From contig NZ_JACNMO010000010.1 in the NCBI RefSeq assembly GCF_020622345.1, forward strand, positions 123,501-187,500: a stretch of 64,000 nt of DNA, given 5' to 3'. The first letter of the stretch is position 1, and each line of letters starts with the position of its first letter. Below are positions 1-9,202 of this stretch, piece by piece. The stretch is from Roseobacter weihaiensis. GTDB taxonomy: Bacteria; Pseudomonadota; Alphaproteobacteria; Rhodobacterales; Rhodobacteraceae. The notes beneath the pieces were generated by a model that saw only the letters and a program-made list of their open reading frames with translations, had not been told where the DNA came from and did not search any database. The position numbers were made by a program, and so were the translations under genes.

Positions 1-1038
1 GTGGCGCAATTTCTCTTTGTGAACGGCCGGCCGGTGCGCGACAAGCTTTTGGTGGGCGCATTGCGCGGGGCCTATTTCGATTTCCTCAGCCGGGACCGCC
101 ACCCGGCCGCGGCGCTGTTTCTCGACTGCGATCCCAATCTGGTCGATGTGAACGTGCATCCGGCCAAATCCGAGGTCCGGTTTCGCGATCCCGGCCTGGC
201 GCGGGGCCTTATCGTATCGGCCCTGCGGCATGCGCTGGCCGAGGCCGGGCATCGGGCGTCAACCACGGTGGCAGGGGCGACCCTGGGCGCGATGACGCCC
301 GAACCGACAGGTGCGCGGGTCTACCAGATGGACAGACCGCAGGCGCCGCGCCCTGCCGCCGCCTCTGCACACACGCCGTCTTTCGAAGAGGCCGCTGCCC
401 CCTGGGGCCGGGTGGAGGCACAGCCGACCGCCCCGCCGGAAGAGGCCGTGGCCGCAGATTTCCCCTTGGGGACCGCGCGCGGCCAGGTGCATGAAAACTA
501 CATCATCGCACAAACCGCGACGGGGATGGTCATCGTCGACCAGCACGCGGCCCATGAACGGCTGGTCTATGAAAAGCTGAAACGGCAGATGGCTGAGAAA
601 ACGGTCGCGTCGCAGGCGCTGCTGATCCCTGAAATCGTGGAGCTCTCCGCCAATGACTGCGCCCGGCTGATGGAGGTTGCAGCAGATCTGACGCGATTGG
701 GTCTCGTCATCGAACCCTTTGGCGGCGACGCGATTGCGGTGCGTGAGACACCCGCCATCCTTGGCCCGATCAACGCCCGTGCGATGATCCTCGATATCCT
801 TGACGAGCTGGCCGATCAGAACAGCTCCAATACCGTGCAGGCCCGGATCGAAGCGATCCTGAGCCGCGTTGCCTGCCATGGCTCGATCCGGTCCGGACGC
901 TGGATGCGGGCCGAAGAGATGAATGCCCTGCTGCGCGAGATGGAAGCGACGCCCCATTCCGGGCAGTGCAACCATGGGCGCCCCACCTATGTTGAGCTGA
1001 AGCTGGCCGACATAGAGCGATTGTTCGGGCGCACATGA
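1..1038 (+). CDS. mutL: DNA mismatch repair protein MutL, C-terminal part (truncated by window edge)
   Basis: MutL couples MutS mismatch recognition to strand incision in the cytoplasm. The frame is open from base 1 and the first codon is internal, so only about the last 345 residues are present. They begin in the transducer part of the GHKL ATPase region (NGRPVRDK, then [13 protein letters not shown]), pass a low-complexity Pro/Ala linker (about residues 90-155), and end in the MutL dimerisation domain. The DQHA-x2-E-x4-E endonuclease motif is intact ([12 protein letters not shown]), and so are the C-terminal CHGSIR and CNHGRP motifs. This is therefore the endonuclease type of MutL found where MutH is absent. 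The stop overlaps the rmuC start by 4 bases. Confidence 0.96.
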   Translation: MAQFLFVNGRPVRDKLLVGALRGAYFDFLSRDRHPAAALFLDCDPNLVDVNVHPAKSEVRFRDPGLARGLIVSALRHALAEAGHRASTTVAGATLGAMTPEPTGARVYQMDRPQAPRPAAASAHTPSFEEAAAPWGRVEAQPTAPPEEAVAADFPLGTARGQVHENYIIAQTATGMVIVDQHAAHERLVYEKLKRQMAEKTVASQALLIPEIVELSANDCARLMEVAADLTRLGLVIEPFGGDAIAVRETPAILGPINARAMILDILDELADQNSSNTVQARIEAILSRVACHGSIRSGRWMRAEEMNALLREMEATPHSGQCNHGRPTYVELKLADIERLFGRT

Positions 1039-2273
1039 TCGAGGTTGCAGGCATGTCACTGGATCTCAGCGATCCGCTTACGCTGGCTGGCCTTGCGGGG
1101 CTGGCGGTTGTGATGCTGATACTTGTGCTTCTGGTGCTGGCTGTCCGGGCGGCGGGCCGGTCTGCGCGGATGACGGAACCGCTGGTGCAGCAAATGGGCC
1201 TGCTGGGCCAGCATGTCCAACAACTCGGCGCGGGTCAGGAACAGTTGCGGGGCGGGTTGCAGACGGTTTCTGACACCCAAGCCAGCACCCAGGCCAAGGT
1301 CATCCAGACCGTCGAGGCGCGTCTTTCCACCGTGCAGCAGCAGATGCAGGAGCGCCTTGCTGACAATGCGATGCGGTCCCAGCGGGCCTTGGCCGAGATG
1401 CAGGAGCGGATGAAGGAAACGCTGCATGGCTCCAGCAAGCAGACCACGACCTCGCTGACCCAGTTGCAGGAGCGGCTGGCCGCCATCGACAAGGCGCAGG
1501 ACAATATCACCAAGCTGTCCGGCGATGTGCTGTCGCTGCAGGACATCCTCAGCAACAAGCAGACCCGCGGTGCGTTTGGCGAGATTCAGCTGCGCGATAT
1601 CGTGTCCAAAGCCCTGCCCGCCGACAGTTACGTCTTGCAGCACACGTTGAGCAACAACAAGCGCGCCGATTGCCTGATCCATCTGCCGAACCCGCCGGGC
1701 CCGATTGTGATCGACAGTAAGTTCCCGCTGGAAGCCTATGAGGCGCTGCGCGCGGCCAAAACCGATTGGGAGCTCAAGGACGCGGTGGCCAAGATGAAGA
1801 CGGCGGTGGCAAAACACATCGTGGATATCTCTGAAAAATACATCATCGATGGCGAAACAGCGGATGGTGCCTTGATGTTTTTGCCGTCAGAGGCCGTCTA
1901 CGCCGAGTTGCACGCCAATTTCCCGGACCTCATCCGCAAGAGCTTTGATGCGCGGGTCTGGATTGTTTCGCCGACAACCTGCATGGCGACCCTGAATACC
2001 ATGCGGGCGATCCTGAAAGACGCGCGGATGCGGGAACAGGCCGGTGCCATTCGATCCGAGCTGTCGAAACTGGTCGCGGATGTGGACCGCCTGGGTGCGC
2101 GGGTCGGCAATCTCGACCGGCATTTCAATCAAGCCTCCAAAGATATCGAGGATATCAAGATCAGCGCGGACAAGGCGGGCAAGCGCGCGCACCGTCTGGA
2201 TAATTTCGACTTCGAAGACCTGCAACATGACGCGCCCGGCAGTGTCGTCCCGCTGGCAAAACCGGGCGGTTAG
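1035..2273 (+). CDS. rmuC: DNA recombination protein RmuC
   Basis: RmuC proteins are thought to limit recombination at inverted repeats; the domain is related to the restriction-endonuclease fold. The product (412 aa) has one N-terminal membrane segment (about residues 15-38), a long Gln-rich coiled coil (about 45-180, with repeats such as QEQLRGGLQ and MQERMKE), and then the RmuC domain with [16 protein letters not shown] and [11 protein letters not shown]. The ATG at 1035 overlaps the mutL stop (ATGA). A second ATG at 1053 has a better ribosome site (GAGG at 1041-1044) and may be the real start. The gene is probably co-transcribed with mutL, and its 3' end overlaps the convergent uxuA by 4 bases. 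Confidence 0.92.
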   Translation: MIEVAGMSLDLSDPLTLAGLAGLAVVMLILVLLVLAVRAAGRSARMTEPLVQQMGLLGQHVQQLGAGQEQLRGGLQTVSDTQASTQAKVIQTVEARLSTVQQQMQERLADNAMRSQRALAEMQERMKETLHGSSKQTTTSLTQLQERLAAIDKAQDNITKLSGDVLSLQDILSNKQTRGAFGEIQLRDIVSKALPADSYVLQHTLSNNKRADCLIHLPNPPGPIVIDSKFPLEAYEALRAAKTDWELKDAVAKMKTAVAKHIVDISEKYIIDGETADGALMFLPSEAVYAELHANFPDLIRKSFDARVWIVSPTTCMATLNTMRAILKDARMREQAGAIRSELSKLVADVDRLGARVGNLDRHFNQASKDIEDIKISADKAGKRAHRLDNFDFEDLQHDAPGSVVPLAKPGG

Positions 2274-3454
2274 CCTGCACAGGCCGCCATGACGCCGCGG
2301 AGCTCTGCCAGCCCGCGCATACGCCCGATCAGCGGATATCCGGGCATGCTGCCCGCATCGAGATCCGACAAAAGCTCCTGCCCATGATCCGGACGCATCG
2401 GGATCTGCCAATCGGCGCGGCCTACTGATTTGCGCCGGGCTTGCTCTGCCATCAGGGCGCGGATCGTGGCGACCATATCGGTGTCGCCTTCCAGATGGGC
2501 TGCCTCGAAAAAATCCGGTCGCGCGGGATCGCCGCCCGCCAGGCGTTTTGTGTTGCGCAGGTGTACGAAATGAATGCGATCGCCCAGCCGCGAGATAAAC
2601 TCCACCGGATCGAAACCCTTTGCCACGCCAAGGGACCCTGTGCATAGGGTCGCACCATTCGCTGGCGTATTTACTTCGGTCAGGATGGTGGCATAATCCT
2701 GCGTCGAGGACATGATGCGCGGCAGGCCCAAAAGACTGAACGGCGGGTCATCCGGGTGGCAACACATCCGCAGCCCGAGCTCTTCCGCCAAGGGGCAGAT
2801 CTCGGACAGAAAATCGATCAGGTTCCGGCGCAACCGGTCCGCATCAATGGCGGTATAGGTCGCCAAATGGGCCCTGACGTCGTCAACCGTCCAATTATCA
2901 TTGGCACCGGGCAGCCCCGCAACGATATTGCGTTGCAGCTCGGCCCGCGTTGTATCGCTCATCTGGTTGAAACGCGCCTTGGCGGTCTCCAGCAGCTCGG
3001 GCGTGTAGTCGTCGGATGCGCCATGTCGCCCTAGGATATGCAGATCGAATACCGCAAAATCCATCAGGCGAAAGCGCATTGCGGTGCCGCCGTGAGCCTG
3101 TCTGGCGCGCAGCTCCGTGCGGGTCCAGTCCAGAATGGGCATGAAGTTGTAGCAGACCGTCACAACGCCACACTTGACCAGATTGCGCAGGCTTTCTCGG
3201 TATGCATCAAGATGCTCGGCATACATCGCGCCCTGGGTCTTGATGGTTTCGGACACCGGCAGGCTTTCAGCCACCTCCCAGGAAAAGCCTGCAGCCTCCA
3301 GGATTTCCATACGATCCCGTATATCCTTTTCTGTCCAGACCTGCCCCGGTGGAATATGGTGCAGGGCTGACACGATACTCTCGACCCCGACCTGATGCAG
3401 AGCGGGCAGAGCGATTGTGTCTGCAGGGCCAAACCAGCGCCAGCATTGCTTCAT
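2270..3454 (-). CDS. uxuA: mannonate dehydratase UxuA
   Basis: UxuA converts D-mannonate to 2-keto-3-deoxy-D-gluconate (KDG) in the hexuronate pathway. The 394-aa product starts MKQCWRWFGP, as in the family, and keeps CCHPDDPP and MRPDHG, the metal/active-site signatures, plus GYPLIGRMRGLAELRG near the C terminus. I chose the start at 3454 because its ATG overlaps the preceding TGA (ATGA at 3451-3454); an in-frame ATG at 3463 would only add MAA. This is the last gene of the minus-strand sugar-acid operon. KDG kinase, the enzyme for its product, lies four genes upstream. No standard mannonate oxidoreductase is present, so one of the neighbouring dehydrogenases may supply mannonate (inference). 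Confidence 0.93.
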   Translation of the reverse strand: MKQCWRWFGPADTIALPALHQVGVESIVSALHHIPPGQVWTEKDIRDRMEILEAAGFSWEVAESLPVSETIKTQGAMYAEHLDAYRESLRNLVKCGVVTVCYNFMPILDWTRTELRARQAHGGTAMRFRLMDFAVFDLHILGRHGASDDYTPELLETAKARFNQMSDTTRAELQRNIVAGLPGANDNWTVDDVRAHLATYTAIDADRLRRNLIDFLSEICPLAEELGLRMCCHPDDPPFSLLGLPRIMSSTQDYATILTEVNTPANGATLCTGSLGVAKGFDPVEFISRLGDRIHFVHLRNTKRLAGGDPARPDFFEAAHLEGDTDMVATIRALMAEQARRKSVGRADWQIPMRPDHGQELLSDLDAGSMPGYPLIGRMRGLAELRGVMAACAG

Positions 3455-4503
3455 GGCAGCCATCCTTTGTAGAGAGGGTGTTGAGCGTCCAGAGGCAGTG
3501 TAACACGTGCGCCGGTGCGCACGGCGTCGTAAATTGCGGTAACGAGCATGACTGAAGCAGCCCCGTCTTGCAGGGTCACGGCATTGTTGGGAGCGTCGCT
3601 CATATTCTTCGCGACTTCCGTCAGGAACCCTTTGAAACCGGTATCTTCGGGTGGTGTTTCAGCAACGATCTGATCGACGACAGGTTGCTTTCCCGGGGAA
3701 CGCGCCTCGAAAACCCAAGGCTGCATGCCCGGCGCATAGGGTGCTGTGCTGGAGGTTGCGGTCAGGTTTTCGAAAACAAATCTGAGCCGGGTCTCATTTC
3801 CGGCCGCCCCCAGGGTAATGTTGCTGGTGGCGAGGGCACCATTTTCCATCTCGAAACTGAGCGCGGCACAATCTTCTGTTTCGATGGGGTTCACACGGGT
3901 CGTGGCAAAGCCGGAAACCGCGCTGACCGGCCCCATGAAATGGGTGATCAGATCATGCGCATGGATGGCATGGCTCAATATGGCACCGCCCTGCTCGCCG
4001 GTCCAGGTGCCGCGCCATGGCACCGCGTAATACGCGGCATCCCGTGACCAATGCGTTTCAACTGTCGCGATTTGGGGATGCCCGGCAAAACCTTCGTCGA
4101 TCAGCCGCCGGAGCTGCGCCAGCGGGGGGCCAAAGCGATACTGGAAGACGGGGTACAAATTTCGGCGGTGTTTTGCGGCCGCAGCTTCCAACTGATCGAC
4201 GTCTCTTAGGGAGGTGGCGATTGGTTTTTCGCAGATCACATGCTTGCCTGACACCAGGGCCTTCAAAGCGACCGGCACATGCAGATGAGGGGGCAGGCAG
4301 ATATCCATGATATCAATTGAGGGGTCCCGTAGCGCGTCACTGATGTCAGTTGAGACCAGGAAACCATCACTTTCCTTCAACGACATCGCGCGGTTTTCGT
4401 CCTGATCGACGATGAGGACGACGCTGAACGCCTCGGGTAACAGCCGATAGGCGTTCAAGTGCTCGCGCCCGATCCCGGCGCCCAAGATGGCCACCCGGAT
4501 CAT
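3451..4503 (-). CDS. Gfo/Idh/MocA family NAD(P)-dependent oxidoreductase
   Basis: 350-aa cytoplasmic dehydrogenase of the Gfo/Idh/MocA family, which oxidises or reduces sugars, inositols and sugar acids with bound NAD(P). It has an N-terminal Rossmann fold with GAGIGREH (about residues 8-15), the catalytic-lysine motif CEKP (91-94), and a C-terminal domain with the conserved His region GGAILSHAIHAHD (172-184). It shares a YY-x-VP-x-RGT segment with the paralogue at 5504-6541, so the two are probably close relatives. It is translationally coupled to both neighbours by ATGA overlaps. The substrate cannot be read from sequence; reduction of a keto-uronate or oxidation of a sugar ring hydroxyl would suit the UxuA/KdgK context. 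Confidence 0.88.
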   Translation of the reverse strand: MIRVAILGAGIGREHLNAYRLLPEAFSVVLIVDQDENRAMSLKESDGFLVSTDISDALRDPSIDIMDICLPPHLHVPVALKALVSGKHVICEKPIATSLRDVDQLEAAAAKHRRNLYPVFQYRFGPPLAQLRRLIDEGFAGHPQIATVETHWSRDAAYYAVPWRGTWTGEQGGAILSHAIHAHDLITHFMGPVSAVSGFATTRVNPIETEDCAALSFEMENGALATSNITLGAAGNETRLRFVFENLTATSSTAPYAPGMQPWVFEARSPGKQPVVDQIVAETPPEDTGFKGFLTEVAKNMSDAPNNAVTLQDGAASVMLVTAIYDAVRTGARVTLPLDAQHPLYKGWLP

Positions 4504-5507
4504 TTTGATGCACGCTCAGCGATATTCTGAGCTTTCAGAGCAAGCTCCATCACCTTGAAGCAATGTGCCTGAGGCATTGCTGTCTCCGTACGATTTCGTA
4601 TGTCTTCGGCAAGCCTTTTGAAATACGGAAGGCCTGCTCCAGAGGCATCGATCTTCTCGCAGGTTTTGCCGGTGACGAGGATCAGGTGGTCGGTTCCCGG
4701 AGCCCCGCCGACATCGACGTATTTACGCAGCTCGATATACCCTTCGGTTCCCAAAAGCGTCAACCGCCCGTCGCCCCAGGTGGGTAGCGCATCGGGCGTG
4801 TACCAATCAACGCGCACGGTTCCGGTCCCCTTTTCGCTGCGCAGCGACAGCTCACCAAAGTCCTGCAGGCCGGGGTTGCCCGGATTGGCATGGTTGGCGA
4901 CAAAAGCATGGGTCACCTCGGCATCGGATGATCCGGTGAAGTGCAAAAACTGGTCGATCTGATGCGAGGCAATGTCAACCAGTATCCCGCCATAGCGGTC
5001 CTTGTCAAAAAACCATTCGGGCCGGGTATCGCGGTTCAGCCTGTGCGGTCCAAGACCTGCTGTGTGCACGACGCGCCCGATGGCTCCAGCCGCCACAAGC
5101 TCTTCGGCGCGTGTCACGGCAGGCACCTCGAACCGCTCGGAGAAGTTGATAGACCAGATGCGCCCGGTTTTGGTAACGGTTTGTTTGATGCGGTCCAGTT
5201 GGTCCAGCGTGGTACATCCCGGTTTGTCGCTCATCACATCCAGCCCGCGCTGCATCGCCTTGACCGCCAACGCGGCACGATCTGCGGGAACTGCGGCGAT
5301 GAGGGCAAGACCCGCCTCCATCGCCAAGGCGTCTTCAGGGGTTTCGAAGCGGGTAAGATCAGGAAACCGCTTGACGAAGCCCGGCAGGGTTTGCGGCGTG
5401 CCCATTGTCCAGAACCCAAGACACTCAGCGCCCGCTTTCAGCATGTTTTGAGTCATGCCGTATATGTGGCGGTGATCCAGTCCCAGAACGATGAATTTCA
5501 GGGTCAT
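4500..5507 (-). CDS. Gfo/Idh/MocA family protein with atypical nucleotide-binding loop
   Basis: 335-aa member of the Gfo/Idh/MocA family, second of three adjacent paralogues. The N-terminal loop reads GLDHRHIYG rather than GxGxxG/A, and the lysine motif is SDKP rather than EKP, so cofactor binding may be altered. The C-terminal sheet domain with GGILVDIASHQID is present, as is the His of the usual catalytic pair. Start and stop both overlap the neighbours as ATGA, so the gene is made in step with the operon. It could be a working dehydrogenase of a divergent branch, or a protein that binds the sugar without turning it over; sequence alone does not decide. Confidence 0.85.
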   Translation of the reverse strand: MTLKFIVLGLDHRHIYGMTQNMLKAGAECLGFWTMGTPQTLPGFVKRFPDLTRFETPEDALAMEAGLALIAAVPADRAALAVKAMQRGLDVMSDKPGCTTLDQLDRIKQTVTKTGRIWSINFSERFEVPAVTRAEELVAAGAIGRVVHTAGLGPHRLNRDTRPEWFFDKDRYGGILVDIASHQIDQFLHFTGSSDAEVTHAFVANHANPGNPGLQDFGELSLRSEKGTGTVRVDWYTPDALPTWGDGRLTLLGTEGYIELRKYVDVGGAPGTDHLILVTGKTCEKIDASGAGLPYFKRLAEDIRNRTETAMPQAHCFKVMELALKAQNIAERASK

Positions 5508-6541
5508 AGGGGTGATACCTCCGTCCAGGCCTCGTGCTTGCTTGCCGTCTCCATCGCATCAATGACCGCATGTGCCCTCAATGCGCTTTGCCCTGTTGCA
5601 AGTGGCTCCTCTCCGCTTGACAGGCAGGCCGCGAAATCTTCAAGCACGCTCTGATGCCAGCCATGGGTAAAGGCCATCGGATCGGCGCCGCCCCCCGTCT
5701 GCGCCCCTGAACCATACGTTTGCGTATTTCCATCATGAGTTTGGAGCGTCAGCTTTCCGGTTTCCAGATGAGCGCGCGCCTTGGTGCCGTGCAGGCTGAT
5801 GCTTTCGGGTTGCCCGGGAAAGGCGGCTGTAGTGGCCATCAGCGTGCCCACGCAGCCACCCTCCGTTTCAAAGAGGGCGCCCGCCCAATCCTCCGCCTCG
5901 AGTTGGTGCAGCGGAGTCGTGCGCATCAGGGCCTGTACGCGGCGCACTGGTCCCAGCATCCAAAGCGCGAGGTCGAGGGTGTGGATTGCCTGCGTTATCA
6001 TCACCCCGCCGCCGTCTCTGGCGTAGGTGCCGCGCCCCGGCACGTCGTAATAGCCTTGGGCGCGCCACCAGGGCACGCGGATCTCGGCGGCGACAATCTT
6101 GCCCAATGCGCCAGTGTTCACGGCTTTCTTCAGCGCCAGCGATGCCGCCCGCGCGCGGTGTTGCAGAACGACCGCCAAAGGCAGCTTTGCATCCCGGCAG
6201 AGCGCTACGATCTCGCGCGCGGTGGCAAGATCTCTCTCAATCGGTTTTTCCATCAGGATCGGTTTGCGGCCCGCCAAAAGCGCTCGCACCAGATCGAGGC
6301 GGGCGTCCGGCGGCGTGGCGACAATCGCGAAATCCACAGCCTTGTCCGCGGCGACTTCCGCGATGTCCCTGTAGGCGTGCACAGGATATCCGATGATCCC
6401 GGCAGCCCGATCCGAAAAAGCCTCCACCTTTGAGGGGGTTCGGCCCATCACACCCCGCAAACTCACCGAAGGCGCATCGCGGATTGCTTTCAGGTGCGTC
6501 TCGGCCACCATGCCAAGTCCGATGAGGACGGCTTTTTTCAT
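5504..6541 (-). CDS. Gfo/Idh/MocA family NAD(P)-dependent oxidoreductase
   Basis: 345-aa Gfo/Idh/MocA oxidoreductase. It shows the Rossmann start GLGMVAETH (about residues 8-16), the catalytic motif MEKP, and a GGGVMITQAIHTLD block carrying the conserved His and Asp. The YYDVPGRGT segment is shared with the 3451-4503 paralogue. It lies directly downstream of kdgK with a 4-base ATGA overlap. By context it acts on a cyclic or open-chain sugar acid imported by the TRAP system; the direction of the reaction and the cofactor preference are unknown. Confidence 0.88.
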   Translation of the reverse strand: MKKAVLIGLGMVAETHLKAIRDAPSVSLRGVMGRTPSKVEAFSDRAAGIIGYPVHAYRDIAEVAADKAVDFAIVATPPDARLDLVRALLAGRKPILMEKPIERDLATAREIVALCRDAKLPLAVVLQHRARAASLALKKAVNTGALGKIVAAEIRVPWWRAQGYYDVPGRGTYARDGGGVMITQAIHTLDLALWMLGPVRRVQALMRTTPLHQLEAEDWAGALFETEGGCVGTLMATTAAFPGQPESISLHGTKARAHLETGKLTLQTHDGNTQTYGSGAQTGGGADPMAFTHGWHQSVLEDFAACLSSGEEPLATGQSALRAHAVIDAMETASKHEAWTEVSPL

Positions 6542-7419
6542 CTGTCTTGCCGGGGCACGATGGCGCCGCGAAACTGCACGACATGCGCGGCACAGGCGTG
6601 CCCGGCGTGAAGCGCCTCGGCCTGTGAGGCGCCCGACAGAAGCGCCGCAAGATAGCCTCCGTTGAAACTGTCGCCAGCGGCCGTGGTATCGACCACAGAT
6701 GGCGCAGGTCTGTAGGCTTGCGTCACCGGTTCTCCGATCGACAGCGGGCCATCGGCCCCACGCTTGAGGGCTCCGGTCCCCCCGTAGCCTTGAAACCGCG
6801 CCGTGACCGCGTTTTGATCCCCGCCAAAGAGCGCGATTTCATCGTCGACGGAGGGCAGGCAGATATCGGCACGTCGCCAGAAAGCCTCTGTGATCTCTTG
6901 CGCCGTTTGCCGGTCCTCCCAAAGCCGGGGACGGTAGTTGCTGTCATAGGCGAGACGGATGTCATTGCCAGACAGCCAGGACAGCAGCTCCAGCCGCACG
7001 GCCTGCGGCAGAATGGCGACGGAGATGCCGGAGAGGTAGACCAGATCATAATGCGCCAACACCGAAAAATCAGTGCCTTTGGCGGTTTTGAACAGATCGC
7101 GGGCCGCCGCGGCACTGCGCCAGTAGGTGAACGATCTTTCGCCGTCATTTGTTGTTGTGATGGCGTAGAGGCCGGGCGATTTGCCGGTGATGCGTGTCAC
7201 GGCACCGGTGCCGATATCCTGTTCGGCGATAAAGTGCTCGATCTGGTCGGAAAACGGATCGTCCCCGAGGCAGGTGAAATAATTCACCTCCAGCTGAGGG
7301 GCGCTGCGCTTGAGATAGATGGCGGTGTTCAGCGTGTCCCCCGCCACGCCGACTTTTGCGGCGCTGCCCTGCAGGGACAGTTCTATCATGGCTTCTCCGA
7401 CGGCGGCGACGCGGGTCAT
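6538..7419 (-). CDS. kdgK: PfkB-family sugar kinase, probable 2-dehydro-3-deoxygluconokinase (KdgK)
   Basis: KdgK phosphorylates KDG to KDPG with ATP, committing hexuronate carbon to the Entner-Doudoroff pathway. The 293-aa product begins MTRVAAVGEAMIEL, has the substrate-binding GDTLNTAIYLKR segment and YDSNYRPRLW, and ends with the PfkB signature DTTAAGDSFNGGY, in which AAGD is the anion hole and the Asp the catalytic base. The start at 7419 overlaps the upstream TGA (ATGA); a longer reading through the transporter gene is rejected. It fits directly with uxuA and uxaA in the same operon, both of which make KDG. KDPG aldolase is not in the window and must be encoded elsewhere. Confidence 0.9.
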   Translation of the reverse strand: MTRVAAVGEAMIELSLQGSAAKVGVAGDTLNTAIYLKRSAPQLEVNYFTCLGDDPFSDQIEHFIAEQDIGTGAVTRITGKSPGLYAITTTNDGERSFTYWRSAAAARDLFKTAKGTDFSVLAHYDLVYLSGISVAILPQAVRLELLSWLSGNDIRLAYDSNYRPRLWEDRQTAQEITEAFWRRADICLPSVDDEIALFGGDQNAVTARFQGYGGTGALKRGADGPLSIGEPVTQAYRPAPSVVDTTAAGDSFNGGYLAALLSGASQAEALHAGHACAAHVVQFRGAIVPRQDR

Positions 7420-8300
7420 GGGCGATGTTCTCTTTTCCAGATGATGAGCCCGGAGGCCACGATGACAAGCGCGCCGACCACAACCCAAAGATCGGGCAGG
7501 TGGCCAAAGATGAGCCAGCTGAACCCGGCGATATAGATCATGAAGGAATAGGTGTAGGGCATCAGCGTGTTGGCGGGTGCAAAGCGATGCGCGTTGGTCA
7601 AGAACTGATGCCCGGCCCAGCCGCCGATCCCCAGACCCAGCAGCAGGGCAAGCTCCAGGCCATTTCCGGGCGGCACCCATGCCCAAAGTGCGAAGGGCAA
7701 CAACAGCCCTGTTCCCAAAGCGCCGAGGTAGAACTGCTGTGTCTCGGTAGCGACGATACCGGCCAGTTTGCGGGTCATCAGCGAATAGAGCGCCAGAGCG
7801 GTTGCATTATAGAGCGCCAGGATCATCGCGGGATGGAACGCTTCGCCAAAGGGCCGGATGACCACCAGCACCCCTGCAAAACCCAACAGGATCGCCCCCC
7901 AGCGCCACGGACCGATCCGTTCTTTCAGCAGGGTCATGGACAGGAAACACACGATGATCGGGCTGGAAAACATGATCGCCGAGATCACGGTCAGTGGCAG
8001 ATAATGCAGTGCGTAGAAGTTGCTCAAAGTCGCCGAAATCAGCAAAAGCGCGCGGCTGACCACCTGCCAGGGATGGCTGGTGCGAAACCTGTGAAGGTCC
8101 GCGCCATCCTTCAGGATCATGCCCACAGAGATCACGAAGTGACCGGCATAGCGCATGAACGCCAGCTGAAAGGCCGGGACCGCCGCCAGCGCCAGCCATT
8201 TTGCCGAGACATCGACAACGGCAAAGAGAAACCACGCCGCCAGCATCATCAGGATGCCAAGCTGCGGACGGTCCTCGAGGGCTTGCGCGGCGACAGCCAT
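7416..8300 (-). CDS. EamA/DMT-family transporter
   Basis: 294-aa inner-membrane protein with about ten hydrophobic segments arranged as two EamA repeats, the standard architecture of drug/metabolite transporters. The start (MAVAAQALEDRPQ) lies one base after the TAA of the upstream gene, and the stop overlaps kdgK. Its place inside a sugar-acid operon that already has a TRAP importer suggests export of an intermediate or by-product, or uptake of a related solute; the direction is not visible. Family assignment is secure, substrate unknown. Confidence 0.85.
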   Translation of the reverse strand: MAVAAQALEDRPQLGILMMLAAWFLFAVVDVSAKWLALAAVPAFQLAFMRYAGHFVISVGMILKDGADLHRFRTSHPWQVVSRALLLISATLSNFYALHYLPLTVISAIMFSSPIIVCFLSMTLLKERIGPWRWGAILLGFAGVLVVIRPFGEAFHPAMILALYNATALALYSLMTRKLAGIVATETQQFYLGALGTGLLLPFALWAWVPPGNGLELALLLGLGIGGWAGHQFLTNAHRFAPANTLMPYTYSFMIYIAGFSWLIFGHLPDLWVVVGALVIVASGLIIWKREHRP

Positions 8301-8301
8301 G

Positions 8302-9189
8302 TTACCTGGCGAACCTGGCGGCGTAGAAATCCACCATCTGGCTGACCATATCGTCAGCCTGCCCACTGTCGCGGGCTTCGGTCAGGGCGGCCAGCGCGCC
8401 TTTTGACATGATGCTGTCGACCCCGGCGTCATCCGCCATCCGGGCGTAGTAGCCAACATCCTTGGCGGCATTCTTGATGGCAAAGGCCAACTGGTTGGGA
8501 TCGCCATCCACACCGTAGGCTTTGACGAAATCCATCATGCCGGAGTGCAGCGGACCGGCGGCCATGACGTCATACATCTGCTGCCGGTCGACACCCGCCA
8601 CATCCGCCATGGCAAAGGCTTCGGCCATCGCGTTCGCCACGGTCATGCCAAAGAAATTATTGATGAGCTTGATGGTATGGCCCGCCCCCAGGTCGCCCAG
8701 TTGAAAGATGTTTTCGCCCAGATCCCTGAGGACCGGCTCGACCTTGTCGAAGGCTGCCTTGTCGCCGGCGGCCATGATGTTCAGCAGCCCGTCCTTGGCA
8801 TGGCTTGGCGTGCGGCCAAGCGGCGCGTCCAGATAGGTGCCCCCTGCGGCGGCAACCTCCGCGCCCAGGGTGCGGGTGGAGCCCGGCAACGAGGTGCCAA
8901 AGTCGACCACGACCGCGCCGGGTTTCAGCCCGGCGATCACACCGTCGGGCCCGCGCATGCGGCTTTCCACGTGATCGGATGTGCCCATGCAGAGCATGAC
9001 GATATCGCTGGCCTCAGCCACCTCCTTGCCGCTCTTGGCCTCGGCGGCACCTCTTTGGAGGGCGGGGTCCAGATAGGTGCGGTCGCGGTTGCCAAGTACC
9101 GTCAGAGCGTAGCCCTGATCCTGAAGACGCCCCACCATAGCGCCCCCCATAAGCCCGAGCCCGATAAAGCCGATTGCTGGTTTTGACAT
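8302..9189 (-). CDS. NAD(P)-dependent beta-hydroxyacid dehydrogenase (3-hydroxyisobutyrate dehydrogenase family)
   Basis: 295-aa enzyme of the family that includes 3-hydroxyisobutyrate dehydrogenase and tartronate semialdehyde reductase. It shows the N-terminal signature GFIGLGLMGGAM, the substrate segment DAPLGRTPSHAKDG, and the catalytic lysine segment GHTIKLINNF. The start was set at MSKPAIG (9189); 12 upstream codons lack family similarity. It lies 13 bases downstream of the PhyH-family gene. A second, different member of the family occurs at 20141-21028, so the island encodes two beta-hydroxyacid dehydrogenases, probably for different chain lengths or stereochemistries. Confidence 0.88.
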   Translation of the reverse strand: MSKPAIGFIGLGLMGGAMVGRLQDQGYALTVLGNRDRTYLDPALQRGAAEAKSGKEVAEASDIVMLCMGTSDHVESRMRGPDGVIAGLKPGAVVVDFGTSLPGSTRTLGAEVAAAGGTYLDAPLGRTPSHAKDGLLNIMAAGDKAAFDKVEPVLRDLGENIFQLGDLGAGHTIKLINNFFGMTVANAMAEAFAMADVAGVDRQQMYDVMAAGPLHSGMMDFVKAYGVDGDPNQLAFAIKNAAKDVGYYARMADDAGVDSIMSKGALAALTEARDSGQADDMVSQMVDFYAARFAR

Positions 9190-9202
9190 GGGCGTAGTTC
9201 TC

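Noticed and set aside
259..1059. 266-aa frame antisense to mutL
   Set aside because: It fully overlaps recognised MutL sequence, has Cys/Arg-rich composition without domains, and is a high-GC shadow frame.
7420..7686. N-terminal extension of the KDG kinase
   Set aside because: Overlaps the EamA transporter, and the sequence before MTRVAAVGEAM has no PfkB similarity.
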